NCBI GenBank assembly: GCA_026390215.1
Contig: JAPLGJ010000066.1
Coordinates: forward strand, 1 to 6,177
DNA length: 6,177 bases
Direction of reading: 5' to 3'
DNA from: Caldisericota bacterium
GTDB lineage: Bacteria > Caldisericota > Caldisericia > Cryosericales > Cryosericaceae
Below the pieces are notes generated by a model, which saw only the letters and a program-made list of their open reading frames with translations, was not told where the DNA came from and ran no database searches. A program made the translations under genes and the position numbers. Below, in pieces: positions 1-5,691 of this stretch. The first letter of the stretch is position 1, and each line of letters opens with the position of its first letter.

Positions 1-769
1 TGAGCACTTCCCGCAAAGGGCTGACGTGCAGGCCAGCGGCATCCAGCGCCCGGCGGACGGTCTCCAGGATGCGGCACGCAGCTGGATTGTCCCCGTGAAC
101 GCAGATGGAATCGGCGTGTATTGCAACAACCTCGCCCTGCACTGTCTCGACAGACCCTTCGGTGACCATCCTGATGACACGAGTGGCAATAGCCTCGGGG
201 TCGACGAGGATGGAGCCTTCATGGGAGCGAGCGACCAGCGAACCATCCGCTTGGTAGGCGCGGTCAGCAAAAGCCTCAGCCGCAAAAGGGACACCCATTT
301 CATGGGCAGCAGCCTCGTGCTGTGAGCGAGGCAGTCCAAGCAGGATAAGGGAAGGGGCTGCGTCCCGGGTCGCTCGCGCAAGGGCGCGGGCGAGGTCCAG
401 GTCCCTGGCCGACTGGTTGTACAACGCTCCGTGCGCCTTGACATGGCACAACGGAACTCCTTCGGAACGGCAGAGAGCCGCCAACGCTCCAATCTGGTAC
501 AGGCAGAAGGCATAGACTTCATCGGGGATACACGTCAAGGCGCGGCGTCCGAATCCGACCAGGTCCGGAAACCCCGGGTGTGCTCCAACGGCGACGCTGC
601 GATGATGCGCCGCTTTCACCGTTGCCAGCATAACCTGTGGGTCCCCTGCGTGAAAGCCGCAGGCGACATTGGCACTGGTGACATGGTCCAGGACATGGGC
701 GTCATCGCCGAGTGTCCACACTCCGAAACTCTCGCCTACGTCGCTGTTGAGGTCAACTGCCATGCCCAT
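1..769 (-). CDS. pxpA: 5-oxoprolinase subunit A (LamB/YcsF family), 3' end cut by window edge
   Basis: PxpA is the metal-dependent-hydrolase-like subunit of prokaryotic 5-oxoprolinase, which with PxpB and PxpC hydrolyses 5-oxo-L-proline to L-glutamate using ATP in the cytoplasm. I translated the minus strand by hand: 256 codons are visible with no stop. Family signatures are clear: VDLNSDVGESFG (residues 5-16), ANVACGFHAGDP (33-44), GAHPGFPDLVGFGRR (62-76), HVKAHGALYN (109-118), EAFADRAYQADGSL (165-178) and HADSICVHGDNP (218-229). Family members run about 245-260 aa, so only a few C-terminal residues should lie beyond base 1. The ATG at 769-767 is chosen because GGAGGT lies 5 nt upstream; a second ATG two codons later (763-761) is the alternative. 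The gene starts inside the end of the PxpBC gene (17-nt overlap), which implies one mRNA and coupled translation. Family assignment is firm; activity is inferred. Confidence 0.96.
   Translation of the reverse strand, partial: MGMAVDLNSDVGESFGVWTLGDDAHVLDHVTSANVACGFHAGDPQVMLATVKAAHHRSVAVGAHPGFPDLVGFGRRALTCIPDEVYAFCLYQIGALAALCRSEGVPLCHVKAHGALYNQSARDLDLARALARATRDAAPSLILLGLPRSQHEAAAHEMGVPFAAEAFADRAYQADGSLVARSHEGSILVDPEAIATRVIRMVTEGSVETVQGEVVAIHADSICVHGDNPAACRILETVRRALDAAGLHVSPLREVL
753..769 (-). other. 17-nt overlap of pxpBC stop and pxpA start
   Basis: The PxpBC frame ends with TGA at 755-753, while pxpA begins at ATG 769-767 in another frame. The pxpA Shine-Dalgarno (GGAGGT, 780-775) therefore lies inside the pxpBC coding sequence. 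This arrangement supports translational coupling and balanced subunit synthesis. Confidence 0.85.
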
Positions 770-2552
770 GGTCCACCTCCAGAGGAGTCACGTCCTGCCA
801 CTCGACCACATGCCGTACGCCGTTCACATGCAGTGTACCACCCACGCGGCACTGGCGCCAGAGGACCCGCAGGCGGATCAATTCCTTCCTAGCGGATGAC
901 TGCCTCTCCAACATGTCCCGTGCGTCGTCGAGGGTGCACATGCGAAAGCGGACGCTGTCACACTGTTGACGCTGCGCCAGCCATCCGAGTGCCGCCGAGG
1001 CGACGATGAACGGTTTGACATATCCTCCGGTTGTCTGGTGGTCCGCCAGCATGATCATGGGCAGACCCGAGCCTGTCACTTCGACAGCTCCCTCAGGGAC
1101 GACCTCCGAGATGACGTCAGCACTGCCTTCCAGGTCCAGTCGTGGCCCCTCCAGCCGGCATCCCATGCGGTCGCTGTCGTTGCTCACCGTCCACGTTGTG
1201 TCCAGGAAAGCCTGTCGTGCGCCGGATGTCAGCGCGTCGGCGTTTGGACCCGGAAGGACCGGAACCGTTGTGTCCATGACATACGACGGCCACAGCGCAA
1301 CCGGACAGGAAAACCCCTCGAGACGTCTTGCCTCACTTGCCAGACGATGCAGAGACAGACGGTCTCCCGTGCGCAGTGCTCGTCCCTGGAATCCCCCGAA
1401 GGCAGACCGCAGCAACGTCGAACGGCTGCCCATGACGTCCGGAACGTCGATGCCGCCCGCGACGCATAGCCAGGCGCGGCACCCGGCTCCGGTGAAACCA
1501 GTCATGGAGAGGACGCTTCCCCTCCGTACCAGGATCGCGGTCCACGCCGGGACATCGTACCCGTCAACCTGCAGGCCCATGTCCACACCCGTCATGGCCA
1601 CCAGTGTGTCTGTCATGAACGCCAGGAGGGGACCAGATAGCGTTATTTCCAGTGCCGCAGCCCCTTCCTCGTTTCCAACCAGAACGTTCCCGAGCGCCAG
1701 TGCCTGCCGGTCCATGGCCCCTGACACGGGAACCCCCAGATGCTGCAGGCCCCAGCGGCCGCCGTCCTGAACGGTTGTCAACGGACCAGGCTCAAGCACC
1801 TCACACTCACCAACGTCGCGCTCAAGAACATCACATATCTGTGGATAATGTGTGAATTCATGTGAGTGCTTCTCTTCAAATTCCTCGACGCTGATAGGAC
1901 AAAAGCGAACAGTGTCTCCGGCTTGCACCAGCGAAGGCTGTTCACGCGAGGGGTCGAACAAGACAAGAGGCGTGCGGCCGATGATGTTCCAGCCTCCCGG
2001 GCTGGACACCGGGTATACGCCCGTCTGCGCGCCCGCTATGCCCACACTGCCTTCCGGAACGACGGTTCGCGGCGCTGCAAGCCGCGGCGTTGCCAGCTGT
2101 GGATCGAGGCCCATGAGGTAAGGGAAGCCGGGCAAGAACCCCAGCATGGAGCACTGGTAGCCGGCCGAAGCGTGTCGCTGCGCGACCTCCTTGTCGCTCA
2201 GTCCCGCATGCCGGCAGACGATGTCCATGTCTGGGCCGTAGGCGCCGCCGTAGCAGACCGGGATCGAAACGGTCCTCGTCTCGACGGGCGTGGTAGCCGC
2301 GACGTTTCGTACGGCTCTGGACACCAGTTCCTGGACCTCTTCCAGTGAGACCTGCAGTGGCTGAACGATCAATCCCAGTGTGCAGTATCCGGGCACTGTC
2401 TCCACCAGCCAGGCAGGATGCAACGCCTCCACGGCGCCCCCCAGCGCATGGACGCGGGCACTGATCGAGGGGGAGATGTCACCTCCGACCACTACCAGCC
2501 AACAGGTGTCGCCATCCTGCACCACCGATATCGCCCATTTCTGCAAGTCCAT
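753..2552 (-). CDS. Fused 5-oxoprolinase subunits B and C (PxpB-PxpC; KipI-KipA type)
   Basis: A 599-aa fusion of two subunits that are separate proteins in E. coli and Bacillus. Residues about 1-225 are PxpB/KipI (allophanate hydrolase subunit 1 fold), with GFLPGFPYLMG (138-148), PEGSVGIAGAQTGVYP and SSPGGWNIIGRTP (183-195). A linker of about 25 residues rich in Glu and His follows. PxpC/KipA (subunit 2 fold) starts near residue 250 with EPGPLTTVQDGGRWG, then GVPVSGAMD, SDRMGCRLEGP (460-470) and ADHQTTGGYVK (503-513). With PxpA it should form the ATP-dependent 5-oxoprolinase. The C-terminal 40 residues (GGTLHVNGVRHVVEW) run past the usual PxpC core and are unassigned. The frame is open upstream to a GTG at 2705, but those 51 extra codons are Arg-rich and lack PxpB similarity, so I start at the ATG at 2552-2550, where PxpB-like sequence begins. 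No Shine-Dalgarno is visible there. ATG at 2630 is another in-frame option. The fusion is sure; the exact start is not. Confidence 0.94.
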   Translation of the reverse strand: MDLQKWAISVVQDGDTCWLVVVGGDISPSISARVHALGGAVEALHPAWLVETVPGYCTLGLIVQPLQVSLEEVQELVSRAVRNVAATTPVETRTVSIPVCYGGAYGPDMDIVCRHAGLSDKEVAQRHASAGYQCSMLGFLPGFPYLMGLDPQLATPRLAAPRTVVPEGSVGIAGAQTGVYPVSSPGGWNIIGRTPLVLFDPSREQPSLVQAGDTVRFCPISVEEFEEKHSHEFTHYPQICDVLERDVGECEVLEPGPLTTVQDGGRWGLQHLGVPVSGAMDRQALALGNVLVGNEEGAAALEITLSGPLLAFMTDTLVAMTGVDMGLQVDGYDVPAWTAILVRRGSVLSMTGFTGAGCRAWLCVAGGIDVPDVMGSRSTLLRSAFGGFQGRALRTGDRLSLHRLASEARRLEGFSCPVALWPSYVMDTTVPVLPGPNADALTSGARQAFLDTTWTVSNDSDRMGCRLEGPRLDLEGSADVISEVVPEGAVEVTGSGLPMIMLADHQTTGGYVKPFIVASAALGWLAQRQQCDSVRFRMCTLDDARDMLERQSSARKELIRLRVLWRQCRVGGTLHVNGVRHVVEWQDVTPLEVDHGHGS

Positions 2553-2558
2553 AGTATC

Positions 2559-2564
2559 ATGATA
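2559..2564 (-). promoter_or_regulatory. Candidate -10 box (TATCAT) for the pxpBC-pxpA operon, possibly leaderless
   Basis: On the minus strand TATCAT is followed by 6 nt (GATACT) and then the ATG chosen for PxpBC, so transcription would begin at or next to the A of the start codon. There is no convincing -35 hexamer at 16-18 nt and no Shine-Dalgarno before the ATG. The spacing fits the TANNNT-before-ATG pattern known for leaderless mRNAs in some bacterial phyla. This is inference from spacing alone. Confidence 0.35.
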
Positions 2565-2752
2565 GTCTTGTTCGCTCAGAGTGCGCTCCCGGGTTCGTTG
2601 GGTCGCGAGAACGGGGTTCCAGCGACGCATCACTCGATCGCGTGATTTGTCATTCCCGTGCGGCCGGAATCCATCAGCTGAACGGCGAGGGAACCTTCGG
2701 GTCACTGAGAGTTGACGCTGGTGGGTTTCAATGCCTTCATTTGCTCGTCACG

Positions 2753-2781
2753 TTGACCCCTTTCATCACCTGCTGTATGAT
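2753..2781 (+). promoter_or_regulatory. Sigma70-type promoter of the RibD-like reductase gene
   Basis: TTGACC (2753-2758), a 17-nt spacer, then TATGAT (2776-2781): five of six consensus bases in each hexamer at the optimal spacing. Predicted transcription start is near 2788, giving a short leader of about 19 nt that contains the Shine-Dalgarno AAAGGGGG (2793-2800). It lies in the 254-bp divergent region between the pxp operon and the reductase. Confidence 0.75.
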
Positions 2782-2806
2782 GCAGTCAGGAGAAAGGGGG
2801 TGCCAC

Positions 2807-3502
2807 ATGTTGCCACGGGTCGTCATACACAATGCAGTGAGCGCGGATGGACGTATCGACTGGTTTGAAGCCGACGTCGGGGTTCTCTACGACCTCGCGG
2901 GGAGATGGCACGAGGAGTGCACGCTGGTGGGTTCAGGGACGGTCCTGGCGGCTCCTGAATCGGCGGCTCGCGACAAGGGTCCCTGGGAGTCGCAGGTCGC
3001 CCTCCCGACCGACACGCGACCACTGCTGGCGATCGTCGACAGCCGAGGACGTGTCCGCTGCTGGAAGACGTGGCTGGCGATGCCCTACTGGCGAGGAGGC
3101 GTAGCGATCTGTTCAGACAGCACACCAGACGAGTATCTGCAGTATCTGGCTGAGGCAGGGGTCGACTGCATCGTTGCCGGACGCGAGAAGGTCGACATGA
3201 CAGCCGCACTGGAGGAGTTGAACGCACGCTACGGCATCCAGACTGTGCGCGTTGATTCAGGCGGTATTCTGAACGGCGTGTTGCTTCGGGCCGGACTCGT
3301 CGATGAGGTCAGCATCCTCGTGCATCCTGCACTGGTCGGCGGAACGTCACAGCGCTCCCTGTTCCGCGCGCCGGACCTGGCGTCTCTCGAAGGAGTTATC
3401 CCCCTCACGCTTGTCAGTGCCGAGACCATTGGCGAGGGCTTGGTATGGCTACGCTACAAAGTGGCCGGCAGGAGAAAGAAGAAGGCTTCCCGCCAGACCT
3501 GA
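2807..3502 (+). CDS. Stand-alone RibD C-terminal domain (dihydrofolate-reductase-like) reductase
   Basis: A 231-aa cytoplasmic protein of the RibD_C/bacterial DHFR-like fold. Relatives use NADPH to reduce the ribosylamino-pyrimidine intermediate of riboflavin or deazaflavin synthesis, though many stand-alone members have unknown substrates. Visible motifs are the N-terminal strand with VIHNAVSADGRID (6-18), the cofactor-loop-like LVGSGTVLA (40-48), IVAGREKVD (122-130), and the signature DSGGILNGVLLRAGLVDE (150-167) followed by LVHPALVGGTS (171-181). No deaminase domain precedes it, unlike full RibD. The C-terminus ends in a short basic tail (GRRKKK). I start at the ATG at 2807 because AAAGGGGG lies 6 nt upstream and the family sequence begins there; an upstream ATG in the same frame (2642) precedes the promoter. 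No other riboflavin genes are in view, so the substrate cannot be named. The family call is firm. Confidence 0.87.
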   Translation: MLPRVVIHNAVSADGRIDWFEADVGVLYDLAGRWHEECTLVGSGTVLAAPESAARDKGPWESQVALPTDTRPLLAIVDSRGRVRCWKTWLAMPYWRGGVAICSDSTPDEYLQYLAEAGVDCIVAGREKVDMTAALEELNARYGIQTVRVDSGGILNGVLLRAGLVDEVSILVHPALVGGTSQRSLFRAPDLASLEGVIPLTLVSAETIGEGLVWLRYKVAGRRKKKASRQT

Positions 3503-3690
3503 AGAAGGCCACTGCGGAGTTGTGCGCATCTCGACTACGCGCTTGACTCAGGGTGTGATTCCCCTATACCTGAGACAGATGAACGCATAAGACAAATGCC
3601 CGTCGTTGGCATCAGGGTCGGACAAGGCAAATCCTGGTGGTTCGAGTCGGGCGCTGCAAGTTCGGTACGGTTGTCACAAGGGGGTCTGTC
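3503..3690. other. Intergenic region between reductase and pirin genes
   Basis: This 188-bp gap contains the candidate pirin promoter. It also has a small ATGCC-N7-GGCAT hairpin (3596-3612) without a T tract. No convincing terminator is seen for the upstream reductase gene, so readthrough into pirin is possible. A 78-codon frame starting at 3599 runs through the gap into pirin out of frame and is not a credible gene. Confidence 0.5.
3543..3570 (+). promoter_or_regulatory. Candidate promoter for the pirin gene
   Basis: TTGACT (3543-3548), a 16-nt spacer and TATACC (3565-3570) form a moderate sigma70-like site. Predicted start is near 3577, giving a leader of about 114 nt, longer than for the other genes here. 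Inverted half-sites CTCAGG (3547-3552) and CCTGAG (3569-3574) bracket the spacer and -10, so the site may be regulated. Confidence 0.45.
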
Positions 3691-4392
3691 ATGGTCACCC
3701 GCATACCGGCACACGAACGTCATTTCGTCGATCTGTCATGGATCCAAGCCTACTGGCTGTTCTCATACGGTGAGTGGTATGTGCCGGGTAACGTGCGCCT
3801 GGGCAAGTTGCGCGTCTTCAATGACGACCTGATCCAGCCCGGGGAAGGCTTCGGAATGCATCCCCACGAAGAACTGGAGCTCGTCACGATCATGCTGGTG
3901 GGGCAGCTGACCATCACTGATGATGCCGGGGAGCGCACAGTTGTCCACGCAGGTGAGGTACACAGGATATCTGCCGGCACGGGGACACGACACGCGGAGA
4001 GGAATCAGTCGAGCGACCCAGCCCGGTACTACCAGGTCTGGATCTTTCCAGACAAACCCGGGCTGGCGCCATCGCACGAACAGAAAGACTTCACGCACGC
4101 GTCGCGGCAGGACCAGTTGCTGACGGTGGCCTCGGGCAGGGGGCAGCCCGGTGCAGTGACGATGCATGCCGACGCCTCCATCTCGCTGTCGACGTTCTCT
4201 CCAGCCTTTGCGCTTGAATACCCCATCACGGGCGACCGGTGTGTCCTGATGTACGTGACGTCCGGGTCAATTTCACTGAACGGAACCCTCTTGGAGCAGG
4301 GAGACCAGGGACGGGTGATTGGAGAGGCCAACGCTCTCTCCCTTGCGTCAGCAACGGGGGGAAGCTTCGTCCTGGTGGATAGCGCTGCCTGA
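3691..4392 (+). CDS. Pirin family bicupin (YhhW/quercetinase-like)
   Basis: A 233-aa soluble double-cupin protein, close to the roughly 231 aa of E. coli YhhW. Characterised bacterial relatives bind a metal and some have quercetin 2,3-dioxygenase activity; others bind partner enzymes or regulators, so the physiological role is open. The N-terminal cupin carries GFGMHPHEELELVT (53-66) and VHRISAGTGTRHAERN (90-105). These supply His57, His59, His101 and Glu103, the four-ligand set of metal-binding pirins. The later YYQVWIFPDKPG (113-124) and PSHEQKDF are also typical. The C-terminal cupin (about 155-233) is degenerate, as usual. The ATG at 3691 is chosen over an in-frame ATG at 3637 because AAGGGGGT lies 5 nt before it and pirin similarity starts there. 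It appears to be a single-gene unit, with a promoter upstream and a terminator candidate downstream. Confidence 0.94.
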   Translation: MVTRIPAHERHFVDLSWIQAYWLFSYGEWYVPGNVRLGKLRVFNDDLIQPGEGFGMHPHEELELVTIMLVGQLTITDDAGERTVVHAGEVHRISAGTGTRHAERNQSSDPARYYQVWIFPDKPGLAPSHEQKDFTHASRQDQLLTVASGRGQPGAVTMHADASISLSTFSPAFALEYPITGDRCVLMYVTSGSISLNGTLLEQGDQGRVIGEANALSLASATGGSFVLVDSAA

Positions 4393-4445
4393 AACCCGTT
4401 GCTGTTCACGGCGTCATCTCCCTGCCATGAAGATGCTGGCGAGTT

Positions 4446-4475
4446 CCCCGTCGAGTTGTACGCGACGGGGTTCTT
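4446..4475 (+). terminator. Candidate Rho-independent terminator after pirin
   Basis: An exact 8-bp inverted repeat, CCCCGTCG (4446-4453) and CGACGGGG (4463-4470), with a 9-nt loop, is followed by TTCTT. The GC-rich stem and its position 54 nt after the pirin stop fit a terminator, although the T tract is short and interrupted. Confidence 0.55.
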
Positions 4476-4483
4476 CATATCAT
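4456..4483 (+). promoter_or_regulatory. Weak candidate promoter of the acetyltransferase remnant
   Basis: TTGTAC (4456-4461), a 16-nt spacer and TATCAT (4478-4483) could form a weak promoter 35 nt before the start codon. The -35 matches consensus poorly and lies inside the terminator hairpin loop. It is offered because no better site exists in the 126-bp gap after pirin. Confidence 0.25.
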
Positions 4484-4518
4484 GGAATCGTTGTTGAACA
4501 TGTCGGAGGAGTGTGAAC

Positions 4519-5173
4519 ATGGCGACCGAACAAGAGGCGATAGCGCGGTGCACCGAGCCTCGCACGCGTGAGAGTCTGGCGCACGACATGCGGAAGATGG
4601 GAATGGTCGCGGGTATGTCGGTCCTGGTGCACGTGTCCTTGAGGTCGCTGGGTTGGGTCTGCGGCGGTCCCATCGCCGTCATACAGGCATTGATGGACGT
4701 TATCACGCCACAGGGACTATCGTCATGCCGGCCATGAGTGGCTCCAATACAGACCCCGCGGCCTGGGGAGGTAACGCGCACGCAGTCGTCAACAACCACG
4801 AGCTGGAATACTGCCTGGGCGAGCATTCGCCGCTGGTCGCCTGTATGACCTCGACGCCGAAACGGCGTTGATTGGGGTTGGCTATGAACACAACACCTGC
4901 TTCCATCTGGCAGAGTACCGCTCTGACAGCGCGAAGGAACTCTCCGAGGGTGCAGCGGTCATAGTTGATGGACAGCGGGAGTGGGTAACGTATAGGGACA
5001 TCGTGTTTCACGAGGAACGGTTCGCCGGTTTCGGGCGCCTCTTCGAGCAGGAGTGCGTAGTGAGCGTCGGCTACGTGGGCTCTGCACAGAGCCGCCTGTT
5101 TTCTTTGCACCACGCAGTCGAATTCGCCATGACGCAGGTCGAACTTGCACGTGAGGAAGGAGAGCCCACATGA
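4519..5173 (+). pseudogene. AAC(3)-type aminoglycoside N-acetyltransferase family gene, frameshifted and internally deleted
   Basis: Intact relatives (Antibiotic_NAT family, YokD/AAC(3)) are about 265-275 aa and transfer acetyl from acetyl-CoA to an amine of aminoglycosides or other substrates. Here three frames must be joined. Frame one starts at ATG 4519 (GGAGGA 8 nt upstream) and carries the acetyl-CoA-binding segment LVHVSLRSLGWVCGGPIAVI, ending at a stop at 4735-4737. Homology leaves that frame at about 4714-4716: the codon after CCA CAG is one base short. It resumes as TIVMPAMSGSNTDPAAW (from 4716). That frame continues to LGEHSPL and loses one base near 4836-4837, then resumes as RLYDLDAETALIGVGY and NTCFHLAEYR through the C-terminus, stopping at 5171-5173. 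Between DPAAW and NAHAVVNNHELEYCLGEHSPL about 50 family residues are missing, including the TPTRGMG and RSxHP regions. Both one-base losses could be sequencing errors; the internal loss could not. Probably non-functional. Confidence 0.88.
5157..5162 (+). promoter_or_regulatory. Shine-Dalgarno of the DUF1294 gene
   Basis: AAGGAG lies 7 nt before the ATG at 5170, inside the last codons of the decayed acetyltransferase. It fixes the start choice and would allow translation without ribosomes arriving from upstream. Confidence 0.8.
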
Positions 5174-5562
5174 ACCAGGACCGACGCCCAAACCGTGCTT
5201 CCTCCCGGACACTGCTCACAGCTGGGTTCATATCTTTCATGCCTGTGTTGGCAGGTGCATTACTTCTCCACAAGTATCTGCCGGCACTCGACTGGGTGCA
5301 GTCCTGGCTGCTTTCCGTTACGTGCACCACATTCTTCACGTACGGCTATGACAAGCTGATTGCAGGGACTGGAGCAACCCGTGTACCGGAGAAGGTCCTG
5401 CTGACACTGGCGTTTGCCGGCGGTACCATCGGAGCGATCGCAGGCATGCGGCTATTTCACCACAAGACCAGCAAAGAGAGCTTCCTGGAACGGTTCTGGC
5501 TGATCGTCGTCGTCCAGATCGTGGTCGTCGCCGGCTGGTACCTTTTCCTGCGCCCGCACTGA
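5170..5562 (+). CDS. DUF1294 family small membrane protein
   Basis: A 130-aa integral membrane protein of unknown function. Four hydrophobic segments are visible: about 14-33, 42-60, 75-95 and 109-127. DUF1294 hallmarks lie between and after them: YGYDKLIA (58-65), RVPEKVLL (71-78), GGTIGAIAGMRLFHHKTSKESF (start 84, end 105). Conserved charged residues are Asp61, Lys62, Arg71, Glu74, His98 and Lys99. The N-terminus is polar and basic (MNQDRRPNR) with no cleavable signal evident. Its ATG overlaps the ancestral stop of the acetyltransferase by ATGA, so it was probably the second gene of an operon with it. Since ribosomes on the broken gene now stop near 4737, coupled translation should be lost, leaving its own Shine-Dalgarno. 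No biochemical role is established for the family as far as I know. Confidence 0.9.
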   Translation: MNQDRRPNRASSRTLLTAGFISFMPVLAGALLLHKYLPALDWVQSWLLSVTCTTFFTYGYDKLIAGTGATRVPEKVLLTLAFAGGTIGAIAGMRLFHHKTSKESFLERFWLIVVVQIVVVAGWYLFLRPH

Positions 5563-5616
5563 GGATTCTCTCAGCGGAACCGACTACACGTGTGAACAGC
5601 GTCTCCATCATCGGGC

Positions 5617-5644
5617 TTGACCGCGTGCCCTGCTCGGTGATAAT
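5617..5644 (+). promoter_or_regulatory. Promoter of the TetR-family gene
   Basis: TTGACC (5617-5622), a 16-nt spacer and GATAAT (5639-5644) match sigma70 consensus in five of six bases each. The start of transcription would fall near 5651, inside the palindrome at 5647-5658. Confidence 0.65.
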
Positions 5645-5646
5645 AA

Positions 5647-5658
5647 GACCAACTGGTC
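5647..5658. promoter_or_regulatory. Candidate TetR operator palindrome
   Basis: GACCAACTGGTC is an inverted repeat with 5-bp arms (GACCA / TGGTC) and a 2-nt centre. It begins 2 nt after the -10 box and covers the predicted transcription start. It resembles the AGACC-N4-GGTCT operators known for NemR-like TetR regulators. Autorepression by the downstream gene product is the natural reading, but it is inferred. Confidence 0.6.
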
Positions 5659-5691
5659 GGTTTGTGTAAGGTCGAACCGTTGGGGGTTGTT

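Larger units (their letters stand above)
2553..2806. other. Divergent intergenic region between pxpBC and the reductase gene
   Basis: This 254-bp stretch separates two genes transcribed away from each other. It holds the good rightward promoter near 2753-2781 and the weak leftward -10 candidate at 2559-2564. A second TTGACG (2712-2717) has no convincing -10 partner. The pxpBC frame stays open leftward from a GTG at 2705, and the reductase frame stays open from 2642, but neither extension looks like protein of the family. I saw no clear operator palindrome. Confidence 0.6.
5563..5691. other. Intergenic region before the TetR gene
   Basis: This 129-bp gap contains the TetR promoter and operator. 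Near its start a 5-bp stem, CTGAG-N6-CTCAG (5559-5574), spans the DUF1294 stop but has no T tract, so a terminator is doubtful. Confidence 0.5.

Noticed and set aside
1006..1770. A 254-codon plus-strand open frame opposite the PxpBC gene
   Set aside because: It is antisense to a clearly conserved coding region, has low-complexity Ser/Arg/Pro-rich composition, and matches no family I recognise. Several other plus-strand frames across 1-2560 fail for the same reason.
2553..2705. N-terminal extension of PxpBC to the GTG at 2705
   Set aside because: The 51 codons are Arg-rich, lack PxpB similarity, and no Shine-Dalgarno precedes the GTG.
2642..2806. N-terminal extension of the reductase to the ATG at 2642
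   Set aside because: The extension would begin upstream of the strong promoter, has no family similarity and no Shine-Dalgarno; ATG 2807 has both.
3596..3612. ATGCC-N7-GGCAT hairpin in the pirin leader as a riboswitch or attenuator
   Set aside because: It is a single weak 5-bp stem with no conserved riboswitch motif and no terminator alternative.
4029..4826. A 265-codon minus-strand open frame across pirin and the acetyltransferase remnant
   Set aside because: It is antisense to recognisable pirin and AAC(3) protein sequence and shows no domain-like features.
4868..5173. The acetyltransferase C-terminal frame as an independent small gene starting at TTG 4868
   Set aside because: Family similarity continues upstream of 4868 (RLYDLDAE), no Shine-Dalgarno precedes it, and it is plainly the tail of the broken gene.
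5559..5574. CTGAG-N6-CTCAG hairpin at the DUF1294 stop as a terminator
   Set aside because: The stem is only 5 bp and no T tract follows.
5586..5593. ACACGTGT 8-bp palindrome upstream of the TetR promoter
   Set aside because: It is too short to distinguish from chance and lies outside the promoter core.
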